Of a stretch of 9,088 nucleotides of DNA, positions 1 through 6,395 are shown in pieces (within the stretch, counting starts at the first letter, position 1; each line of letters begins with the position of its first letter). The stretch lies in NCBI GenBank assembly GCA_964432875.1, contig CAYSPJ010000166.1, forward strand, positions 1 through 9,088. Reading direction: 5' to 3'. The translations under genes and the position numbers were made by a program. A model generated the notes under the pieces. That model saw nothing but the letters and a program-made list of their open reading frames with translations, did not search any database and was not told the origin of the DNA. Source of the stretch: JACJYE01 sp964432875 (lineage in GTDB: Bacteria > Bacteroidota > Bacteroidia > Chitinophagales > Saprospiraceae).

Positions 1-25
1 CGGTGAAAGGGCAAGGCTTGGGCTG

Positions 26-2287
26 TCAAGAATTTCGTTCATGGGGCACTAGCAATGCTGAAAAAGATACCCGCGCTGTTTCCCGGTTGAAGAAAGCCCA
101 GGCAATGCCCACCGTGCCTGCTTGGGCACCGGAGCGCAGATAAGCGCTGCCCTGCATGATCATACGGGCAGAAAATGCCGCATTGAAATGAGCGATCTCA
201 TTGGTCAGGGTATTGAGGGTTTTGCGCCTCAAATCGTCCGGGGAAAAGCTACCCGAAGCTAAGGCATCTTCAATGAGAGGCAGCAAATGAGAGTCTTCAC
301 CAGCAATCCGGGCCTGCAGGGCCTCTCGGATGAGGGCATTCTCTGAGTTGCTCATGACCAGGATGAGCTTGGCGCCCTGGTCGCGGCAGGCAATCTCGGC
401 GCTGCGGGTGATGTGCTCGCTAGTCAGCGCTGCTGCACCCCGGATCGGGAGCAAATCCCCAATCCCGGTATTCAGGATCATGTTTAGCGGTTCCCGCATG
501 TCAACGCAGTTCAGTACCACGGCCAGCGGAGAGGCGCTCAGGAATTCACTCAAATCCTTATTGCGCAAGCGCTTGGATACCATGTTGCCCTGCTGATAGG
601 CCGCATTTCCCGCCTGGAGATAGCTCAACACCTCCTCCGGGGTAGATTTCTGCTTGACCTCTTCCTGCTCCTTGTCCAGGAAGTCGATCTCTTCGCCCAT
701 ATCGTAGTTGTCCTTCAGCCCGATAATGCTCACGCTGATGTTGTGTTCTTTGGCGATGGTATTTTGAAAATCCTGAAGGATTTCCAGGACGTCCTGGTCG
801 ATATAACTAGAGAAAGTGGCATCGATAATCACTTTGCTGTCATCCGGGATACTCCACAAGGTATTTTTAATCGAAGCCTTGTTGAGGAAAGATACTTCAT
901 TCGATAGCTCTAGCTTGATGGCTTCCCCCTTCATCAGAGTCGTGCTTTGGATAAAGAAAGGGTTGTAGTAGTTGCCTCGCAGCAAAAAGAAAATGCTCAG
1001 GGAGGCCCCAATCAACACGCCGATGAGCACGTCGGTAAGAATAATCGCAACAATAGTGACGGCAAAGGGGAGGAACTGATCCCAGCCCTTTTGGTAGAGC
1101 TGCTTGAAAACGGTGAGGGAAGCCAGTTTATAGCCTACTACCAGGAGGATAGCAGATAGCGAAGCTAGGGGTATCAAGTTGATGACTGAGCTGAGGAATA
1201 AAACGCTCAGCAGCAGCAACATGCCGTGTAGGATAGTGGATAGCTTGGTCTCCCCACCCGCCTCTATATTGACCGAACTCCTGACGATGACCGAGGTGAT
1301 GGCGATACCTCCCAATAGCCCGGACAAAGCGTTGCCGATGCCCTGTGCGATTAGCTCCCGGTTGGGGGGGGTACGGCGTTTATGAGGGTCTAAATTGTCA
1401 GTTGCTTCAATATTTAGCAGGGAAGCGATGGAGGCGATTACCGCTATGGTCAGGCCGGTGACCCAAACTTCGAACTCGCCGATGGCGGTAAAATCGGGGA
1501 AAGTAAAGAGCGAGGAGAAGCTATCTACGGCGGGGATACGGACTAATTGAATGCCATCCAGGTGAAGGGCAGGCAAGATAAATTGAAAAGCTGCATTGAG
1601 CAACACGCCAAGGATGACCACCACTAAAGCCGGCGGGAGTAGCCTGAAGCGCCTCAGGGGCGTCTTCTCCCAATACAGGAGTATGAATAGCGACAGGAGC
1701 GTCAGCAAGATAGCCCCTGGCGTGAAGGAGGTCAGGAACAGCCGCGTCATTTTGCCGATATTGCCGATGAAATTTTCATTTAGCAGCAGCATCTTGTCCT
1801 TGTCGAAGTCCAAGCCTACGGCGTAGGGCAATTGCGAAAGGATGAGGATGATGCCGATGGCCGCCAGTAGGCCTTTAATAACACTGGAAGGCATGTAGTC
1901 TGCGATAATGCCCCCCCTCAACAGGCCAAACAAAAGCTGGATGAGGCCCGCGATGAGCAGGGCGACCAAAAAGTACTCGAAGCTGCCCAATTCTTTGATA
2001 GCCACCAGGCAAACCGCTGACACGCTTGCCGCCGGGCCGCTCACGCTGGTGCTCGATTGGCTGATGTAGCCAATGACCAAACCTCCGATGAAGCCCGAAA
2101 TCAAACCGGAGATCAAAGGGGCGCCGCTGGCCAGGGCAATCCCCAGGCAAAGCGGCAAGGCCACCAGAAAGACTACGATGCCGGCGGGGATATCTTTGTT
2201 CAAGCGCGAAAACAGCGGCTTTTGGGCCACCTGAAGGCGAGTCCTGTCTACCAGCCCTTTGATATTGGGCATACCATTCAATTCCAT
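26..2287 (-). CDS. SulP-family inorganic anion transporter fused to STAS and carbonic-anhydrase-like domains
   Basis: 753-residue membrane protein, probably a sodium- or proton-coupled carrier of bicarbonate or sulfate in the inner membrane. Seen: an N-terminal SulP core (about residues 29-440) with many hydrophobic segments and the family motif EATDNLDPHKR (294-304), followed by TPPNRELIAQGIGN (306-319) and SVIVRSSVNIEAGG (332-345). A STAS-like region (about 452-525) follows, then a region of about 195 residues (551-745) that matches beta-carbonic anhydrases in layout, including YLQAGNAAYQQGN near its start and C594-x-D596-x-R598. SulP-CA fusions are a known bacterial type, thought to couple bicarbonate transport to CO2 hydration. 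Here the expected GHSxC motif reads S646-N-S-E-N650, so the zinc-binding His and second Cys are both Asn. The CA part is therefore probably inactive or regulatory. The start is the first ATG; Met6 is an alternative. No Shine-Dalgarno is evident. The substrate cannot be decided from sequence. Confidence 0.93.
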   Translation of the reverse strand: MELNGMPNIKGLVDRTRLQVAQKPLFSRLNKDIPAGIVVFLVALPLCLGIALASGAPLISGLISGFIGGLVIGYISQSSTSVSGPAASVSAVCLVAIKELGSFEYFLVALLIAGLIQLLFGLLRGGIIADYMPSSVIKGLLAAIGIILILSQLPYAVGLDFDKDKMLLLNENFIGNIGKMTRLFLTSFTPGAILLTLLSLFILLYWEKTPLRRFRLLPPALVVVILGVLLNAAFQFILPALHLDGIQLVRIPAVDSFSSLFTFPDFTAIGEFEVWVTGLTIAVIASIASLLNIEATDNLDPHKRRTPPNRELIAQGIGNALSGLLGGIAITSVIVRSSVNIEAGGETKLSTILHGMLLLLSVLFLSSVINLIPLASLSAILLVVGYKLASLTVFKQLYQKGWDQFLPFAVTIVAIILTDVLIGVLIGASLSIFFLLRGNYYNPFFIQSTTLMKGEAIKLELSNEVSFLNKASIKNTLWSIPDDSKVIIDATFSSYIDQDVLEILQDFQNTIAKEHNISVSIIGLKDNYDMGEEIDFLDKEQEEVKQKSTPEEVLSYLQAGNAAYQQGNMVSKRLRNKDLSEFLSASPLAVVLNCVDMREPLNMILNTGIGDLLPIRGAAALTSEHITRSAEIACRDQGAKLILVMSNSENALIREALQARIAGEDSHLLPLIEDALASGSFSPDDLRRKTLNTLTNEIAHFNAAFSARMIMQGSAYLRSGAQAGTVGIAWAFFNRETARVSFSALLVPHERNS

Positions 2288-2574
2288 GTTCTTAGCTTAT
2301 TTGTAGCGGGCGTAAAATAGCATGAGGTTTTCCTGCTGATGGTGAAAACGAGGGGAATTCGTTTTGGGCAAAACAACACAAAAAAAAGGACATATCCAAG
2401 CTTTGCCCGGAGCTGCCTGCCAGCTAAGAGCTCGTTCATGCCCGGATTTCGGGCCGGGGAAATGTGCCCCCCGCACAAAAAATCAGATGCCGATGCTTGC
2501 TTTTTAGGGCCTATGCCGTATTTTGCGTGCCGGTTGGCAGCAGCTACAATCCGACAACCACAAACATCTGAATC
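2288..2574. other. Divergent intergenic region between the SulP gene and the phosphohexomutase gene
   Basis: This 287-bp stretch should hold the promoters of both flanking genes. I see no exact TAnnTTTG element for either; the nearest plus-strand candidate is TATTTTG at 2519-2525, which is one base short. It contains a run of eight A at 2380-2387 and several small inverted repeats: AGCTG/CAGCT (2411-2425), GCCCG/CGGGC (2440-2454) and CGGGG/CCCCG (2455-2473). Open frames crossing it have no recognisable protein character. Confidence 0.5.
2345..2365. repeat. Inverted repeat AAAACGA / TCGTTTT
   Basis: Seven-base arms (2345-2351 and 2359-2365) are perfectly complementary around a 7-base spacer, about 60 bp upstream of the SulP start. 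The dyad could be an operator for the divergent promoters, but arms this short also arise by chance. No regulator gene lies in the window. Confidence 0.25.
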
Positions 2575-4308
2575 ATGGATAAATTGGATAGGAATATTTT
2601 AGAACGGGTAAATACTTGGCTTGAAGGGGACTATGACGAACAGACTAAAGCAGCGCTGCGCAAGTTGCTCGATAGCGGCGATGCCGATGCCGTTACGGAC
2701 GCTTTCTACCAAGACCTGGATTTTGGTACCGGCGGCCTGCGTGGGATTATGGGCGTGGGTACCAACCGCGTGAACAAATACACCCTCGGGGCGGCCACCC
2801 AAGGCCTGAGCAACTACCTCAAGCAGCAATTCCCCGGCGAACTGATCAAAGTGGCGATCGCCTACGACAACCGCAACAATGCCCAGGTGTTTGCACAAAT
2901 CGTCGCCGATGTTTTTTCTGCCAATGATATCCATGTTTACGCTTTTGAAAGCCTGCGGCCGACCCCCGAATTGTCTTTTGCCATCCGGCATTTAGGGTGC
3001 CAAAGCGGCGTGATGCTCACTGCTTCACACAACCCCAAAGAATACAGCGGCTATAAAGCTTATTGGGACGATGGTGGGCAAATCACCGCTCCGCACGACA
3101 AAAACATCATTGGCGAGGTCAAAAAGATCGCGTCGATCAGCCAGATAAAATTTGAAGCCAAGCCGCATTTGATTGAAACTATCGGTGAAGAAATCGATAG
3201 CTTGTTCCTGGAGCGCGTAAAGGCAGTGAGCCTTAATCCGCAAGCCATCCAAGAGCAGCGCGATCTGAAAATCGTCTTTTCCCCCATCCATGGCACCGGG
3301 GTAGACCTCATCCCCCGGGCGCTGAAATCCATCGGCTTCACCAATGTACATCTCGTTGAGGAGCAATGTGTAGTGGACGGAAATTTCCCCACGGTGATAT
3401 ACCCCAACCCCGAAGAGAAGGAGGCCATGACCATGTCCCTGGAAAAAGCCCGCCAGCTTGATGCCGATTTGGTCATGGCAACTGATCCTGACGCAGATCG
3501 GGTCGGTATTGCGGTCAAAAACTTGGAGCAGGAATTTGTGTTGCTCAATGGCAATCAAACGGCTACGCTCTTATTTCACTATGTTTTGACCCAATGGGAG
3601 CAGAAAGGGCTGTTGAAAGGGCAAGAATACATCGTCAAAACCATCGTGACGACTTATTTAATTGACCAAATCGCCCAAGCCAAAGGGGTGAAGTGCTATA
3701 ATGTGCTGACCGGGTTTAAATTCATCGGCTCGTTGATGACTGCTTTGGAAGGGAAAGCGACCTTTATCGCCGGGGCAGAAGAAAGCTATGGCTATTTGGT
3801 GGGCGACCATGTTAGGGATAAAGACGCTGTGGTGGCTTGCAATATGATTGCGGAAATGGCGGCCTACCACAAAAGCAAGGGGAAGACGCTTTACGAGACC
3901 CTCCTGGATATCTACGTGGAGTATGGTTTCTACAAGGAGGAGCTGATTTCCTTTACCAAAACCGGGAAAAGAGGGGCCGAAGAAATAGCCGAGCTGATGT
4001 CCTCCTATCGGCAAAACCCGCCGAGTGTTTTAGGCGGCAAAAAGATTATCATGGTAAAGGACTACCAGCGTTCCATCGAAATAGATTTAGCCACCGGCAC
4101 TGAAGCCTCGATTGATTTGCCCAAATCTAACGTGATGCAATTTATTGCGGAAGGGGGGCACCTCATCTCTGCCCGGCCTTCTGGCACTGAGCCCAAGATA
4201 AAGTATTACATCAGCGTCAATACTACTTTGGATGAGGCAAGCGGCTACCCTCAAAAAGAAAAAGAGCTGGCTGCTTTGATCGCGGCGATAAGAGCAGATT
4301 TGCTTTAG
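2575..4308 (+). CDS. Phospho-sugar mutase (phosphoglucomutase/phosphomannomutase family)
   Basis: 577-residue cytoplasmic enzyme of the alpha-D-phosphohexomutase superfamily, which interconverts hexose 1- and 6-phosphates through a phosphoserine. All four signature loops are visible: GTGGLRGIMG (51-60) in domain 1; the active-site serine loop TASHNP (149-154, Ser151); the magnesium loop DPDADR (304-309, with Asp304, Asp306 and Asp308); the sugar-specificity loop GAEESYGY (400-407); and the phosphate-binding loop RPSGTEP (534-540). The length and the GAEESYGY loop fit the longer PGM/PGM2-like bacterial subgroup rather than the roughly 450-residue PMM/PGM or GlmM types. Its main substrate, glucose 1-phosphate or mannose 1-phosphate, is not settled by sequence. 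An in-frame TGA at 2569-2571, just upstream, fixes ATG 2575 as the earliest start. The protein is intact, monocistronic and followed by a strong terminator. Expected role: feeding glycolysis, glycogen and nucleotide-sugar synthesis. Confidence 0.95.
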   Translation: MDKLDRNILERVNTWLEGDYDEQTKAALRKLLDSGDADAVTDAFYQDLDFGTGGLRGIMGVGTNRVNKYTLGAATQGLSNYLKQQFPGELIKVAIAYDNRNNAQVFAQIVADVFSANDIHVYAFESLRPTPELSFAIRHLGCQSGVMLTASHNPKEYSGYKAYWDDGGQITAPHDKNIIGEVKKIASISQIKFEAKPHLIETIGEEIDSLFLERVKAVSLNPQAIQEQRDLKIVFSPIHGTGVDLIPRALKSIGFTNVHLVEEQCVVDGNFPTVIYPNPEEKEAMTMSLEKARQLDADLVMATDPDADRVGIAVKNLEQEFVLLNGNQTATLLFHYVLTQWEQKGLLKGQEYIVKTIVTTYLIDQIAQAKGVKCYNVLTGFKFIGSLMTALEGKATFIAGAEESYGYLVGDHVRDKDAVVACNMIAEMAAYHKSKGKTLYETLLDIYVEYGFYKEELISFTKTGKRGAEEIAELMSSYRQNPPSVLGGKKIIMVKDYQRSIEIDLATGTEASIDLPKSNVMQFIAEGGHLISARPSGTEPKIKYYISVNTTLDEASGYPQKEKELAALIAAIRADLL

Positions 4309-4315
4309 AGAACAC

Positions 4316-4355
4316 AACCCTGCTCGGCCAGGCGCCCTGGCCGAGCAGGGTTTTT
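4316..4355 (+). terminator. Rho-independent terminator of the phospho-sugar mutase gene
   Basis: A perfect 17-bp stem has arms 4316-4332 (AACCCTGCTCGGCCAGG) and 4336-4352 and a 3-base loop CGC. It is followed by a T tract (4351-4355). It starts 7 bases after the TTTAG stop and is oriented for plus-strand termination. The minus strand has no T run after the stem, so it is probably mainly unidirectional. Confidence 0.9.
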
Positions 4356-4391
4356 AAGGTTTGGGATGCCTCTCGCACCTCCAGCCCTACC

Positions 4392-4429
4392 AGGCTCACG
4401 GATTGGCCGCCCGGCCAATCCGTGAGCCT
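4392..4429. repeat. Long perfect palindrome (hairpin without a T tract) in the convergent intergenic region
   Basis: Arms AGGCTCACGGATTGGCCG (4392-4409) and its exact complement (4412-4429) flank two C residues, giving an 18-bp self-complementary stem (the innermost pairs would open to form a loop). It lies 39 bp beyond the preceding terminator and 101 bp past the stop of the minus-strand sulfatase gene. Neither strand has a T run after the stem. It could be a back-up transcription stop for the sulfatase gene, an mRNA 3'-end stabiliser, or a copy of a dispersed palindromic repeat. The rest of the gap (4430-4530) shows nothing else convincing. Confidence 0.75.
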
Positions 4430-4530
4430 CAGTGAAATCCGTGGCAACCAACTCTTGGGCGTGCCAAGCCCTTCCTTGAACAAGCCTGTGGGCACCAAAA
4501 ACAGCATCATCAATCGCCCCTGCCCTTCCC

Positions 4531-6132
4531 CTACTGCTTCGTCTTTTCAATATAATAGCGGTCGAGCTCCTCCGAGTCCCGATATTTTATACGCAGGGCG
4601 GCGAGCTCCCGCTTCAGTTCAGCGGTAAGCGAGGCATAGGCCGGGTCTCCGTAGAGGTTGTGTAGCTCCTGAGGGTCATTTTTGCGGTCGTAGAGCTCCC
4701 AGGCTTCCAGGTCGTAGTAGAAGCGGATCAATTTGTAATCCTTGGTGGCGATGCCGTAGTGCCGTTTCACGGCATGTATGCCAGGATATTCATAATAGTG
4801 GTAGTACACCGCATCCCTATCCCATTTATCCGTTTCGCCCTTCAGGATGGGGAGCATGCTTTCCCCCTGCATATCGGCAGGTAGGGGCAATCCGGCAGCC
4901 TGTACGAAGGTCTGGGCAAAGTCGAGGTTTTGCACCAGCTCATCCGATTGCGAGCCGGGGGCGATGATGCCTGGCCAGCGCATCAGCAGGGGTGTCTTAA
5001 AAGACTCTTCGTACATAAAGCGCTTATCAAACCAGCCGTGCTCGCCCAGGTAGAAGCCCTGGTCGGAGGTGTAAACGACGATGGTGTTGTCAGTCAAGCC
5101 ATTTTCATCCAGGTAATCCAACAAGCGGCCTACATTTTCATCGAGGCTGGCGATGGTGGCGAGGTAATCCTGCATATAGCGCTGGTAGCGCCAGCGCATT
5201 AAAGCCGTTGAATCCATATTGGGGAATTGCTGCCGGAAAGCCTCGTTCATTGGGCGGTAAGCGGCCTCCCAGGCGCTGCGCTGGGCGGGCGTCATCCGGT
5301 CCAGGTTTTCCATCAGAGCTTGGGCACCCCAAATCATAAAATCCGTTAGCCCCAATTCGGCCACCAGTTCAGGGTAGAGCTTCGAATCGCCCGTCCAGTT
5401 ATTATGGGTCAGCAGGTTCATTTCTGCTGCTTTAGCAGCCGGGCGGCCGGCGTAATCGTCGAAGAGGGTTGCCGGCTCCGGGAAGGTTTTGTGGAGAAAT
5501 GCCGGGTAGTGCCGCTCGGCGGGGAACCACTCCCGGTGGGGCGCTTTGTGCAGGTACATCAGCAGGAAAGGCTGCTCCGGCTGACGGCGGTTTTCCAGCC
5601 AGTCCAAAGTCAGGTCGGTGATGATATCCGTCACATAGCCCTGGATAACGGTATCGCCCTGATTGGTGATGAAATCCGGGCTGTAGTAATGCCCCTGTCC
5701 GGGCAGGATTTTAAACTCGTCAAAGCCTTTGGGGTTGTTGCCAAAATGCAATTTCCCGAACATCGCCGTTTGATAGCCGCCTGCTTGGAGCAGTTGGGGG
5801 AAGGTGATATTAGACGTGTCAAAGGCAGAGATATTATCGATCTTCCCGTTGATGTGACTGTGCTTCCCAGTGAGGATGACCGCACGGGAGGGCGCGCAGA
5901 TCGAATTGGTGACGCTGGCATTGGTAAACAGCATCCCCTCTTTGGCCAGGCGATCGATATTTGGCGTCTGGATGAGTTTATCGCTATACGCGCTCAGGGC
6001 TTGATAAGCGTGGTCGTCGGCCATCATGAAGATGATGTTAGGCCGTTGAAGCGGTTCAGGCTGAGCATAGGCGACTGCCGCGCAGCTAAGGGTTAGGAGG
6101 AGCAGAGAAATCCTTGATACCGTTTTCATCAT
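4531..6132 (-). CDS. Secreted Cys-type sulfatase, N-acetylglucosamine-6-sulfatase-like (S1 family)
   Basis: 533-residue alkaline-phosphatase-fold sulfatase that hydrolyses sulfate esters, probably on a sulfated glycan outside the cytoplasm. Seen: a Sec signal peptide with likely cleavage after AYA at residue 23; metal ligands Asp39-Asp40 in MMADDH; the formylglycine signature C79-APSR-AVILTG, where Cys79 must be oxidised by a maturase; GKLHFG (126-131); LHKAPHREW (194-202); the second metal site SDQG (356-359); and GEHGW (363-367). The C-terminal WELYDRKNDPQELHNLYGD (478-496) is typical of the sulfatase C-terminal subdomain. LIQTPNIDRLAKEG and KAPHREW resemble the S1_11 GlcNAc-6-O-sulfatase subfamily; that is inference from memory, and other glycan sulfatases share these motifs. 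No maturase, glycoside hydrolase or SusC/D gene is in the window. The start is Met1 or Met2, which are adjacent. A weak -7-like TATTTTCG lies at 6157-6164 on the minus strand. Confidence 0.93.
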   Translation of the reverse strand: MMKTVSRISLLLLTLSCAAVAYAQPEPLQRPNIIFMMADDHAYQALSAYSDKLIQTPNIDRLAKEGMLFTNASVTNSICAPSRAVILTGKHSHINGKIDNISAFDTSNITFPQLLQAGGYQTAMFGKLHFGNNPKGFDEFKILPGQGHYYSPDFITNQGDTVIQGYVTDIITDLTLDWLENRRQPEQPFLLMYLHKAPHREWFPAERHYPAFLHKTFPEPATLFDDYAGRPAAKAAEMNLLTHNNWTGDSKLYPELVAELGLTDFMIWGAQALMENLDRMTPAQRSAWEAAYRPMNEAFRQQFPNMDSTALMRWRYQRYMQDYLATIASLDENVGRLLDYLDENGLTDNTIVVYTSDQGFYLGEHGWFDKRFMYEESFKTPLLMRWPGIIAPGSQSDELVQNLDFAQTFVQAAGLPLPADMQGESMLPILKGETDKWDRDAVYYHYYEYPGIHAVKRHYGIATKDYKLIRFYYDLEAWELYDRKNDPQELHNLYGDPAYASLTAELKRELAALRIKYRDSEELDRYYIEKTKQ

Positions 6133-6193
6133 GCGGTGATTTTTCTAGTCATTTGGCGAAAATAGGATTTTCTGGGGAAATAAGCCTGTTTTA

Positions 6194-6265
6194 TCAGCCC
6201 CTTAGGCTGCCCGGGGGCAGCCTAAGGGGCCTTGGAGGTATGAAGCTGGGCATGATACCCAACAT
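6194..6265 (-). CDS. Possible 23-residue leader ORF upstream of the sulfatase gene
   Basis: An ATG at 6265 on the minus strand, preceded by an A/G-rich stretch (AAGAAGAAGAA), opens a 23-codon frame ending in TGA at 6194-6196, about 60 bp before the sulfatase start. The predicted peptide begins MLGIMPSFIPP and is rich in Pro, Leu and Arg. Its second half is encoded by the arms of the 6197-6230 palindrome, so the composition may simply reflect the palindrome. No homology is recognised; it may well be untranslated. Confidence 0.15.
   Translation of the reverse strand: MLGIMPSFIPPRPLRLPPGSLRG
6197..6230. repeat. Long perfect palindrome between two divergent promoters
   Basis: Arms GCCCCTTAGGCTGCC (6197-6211) and GGCAGCCTAAGGGGC (6216-6230) are exactly complementary around CGGG; the C6212-G6215 pair extends the stem to 16 bp. 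It begins 64 bp upstream of the sulfatase start and ends 165 bp upstream of the serpin start. No T tract follows it on either strand, and no gene ends here, so it is not an obvious terminator. It may be an operator, a leader-RNA stem or a repeat element. Confidence 0.75.
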
Positions 6266-6395
6266 TTCTTCTTCTTAACACGTCTTACTTAATAGAGCCG
6301 ATGTGGATGGCATGCTCAGTGTGGAAAGGGTCGGCTCGTTTCCTGCTGCACTGCAGATGTGGCTGCTCATTGTTTTTACCGCAAAATCTATAGAC

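Larger units (their letters stand above)
6133..6395. other. Divergent intergenic region between the sulfatase and serpin genes
   Basis: This 263-bp gap should contain both promoters. It holds a long perfect palindrome (6197-6230), a 23-codon minus-strand ORF overlapping it (6194-6265) and a small dyad GGTAT/ATACC (6237-6259). No full TAnnTTTG match was found for the serpin gene. The serpin reading frame stays open back to an ATG at 6303, but that extension lacks protein-like features. Confidence 0.5.

Noticed and set aside
356..2287. SulP gene and sulfatase as a sulfate-release and uptake module
   Set aside because: The genes are not adjacent or co-directional in an operon (a mutase gene lies between them), and the SulP substrate is unknown, so the link is not supported.
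2380..2387. Run of eight A as a possible minus-strand terminator T tract
   Set aside because: No stable stem lies immediately upstream on the minus strand, and no minus-strand gene ends there.
2339..2602. 87-codon plus-strand frame in the SulP-mutase gap
   Set aside because: It overlaps the mutase start in another frame. Its product is an arbitrary Cys/Pro/Arg-rich sequence over promoter DNA with small hairpins.
3025..3558. 177-codon minus-strand frame antisense to the phospho-sugar mutase
   Set aside because: It covers the conserved catalytic core of an intact enzyme and shows no protein-family features of its own.
4223..4550. Minus-strand frames of 76-96 codons across the convergent gap
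   Set aside because: They run through the terminator and the second palindrome and into the ends of both real genes. Their openness is explained by the GC-rich palindromes, and no domain is recognisable.
5404..6096. 230-codon plus-strand frame antisense to the sulfatase
   Set aside because: It lies wholly inside a well-supported sulfatase gene with all catalytic motifs on the other strand, so it is a shadow frame.
6303..6395. N-terminal extension of the serpin from ATG 6303
   Set aside because: It would place 31 residues before a clear hydrophobic signal sequence starting at MKKNLF, and it has no family similarity; the internal ATG 6396 is the better start.
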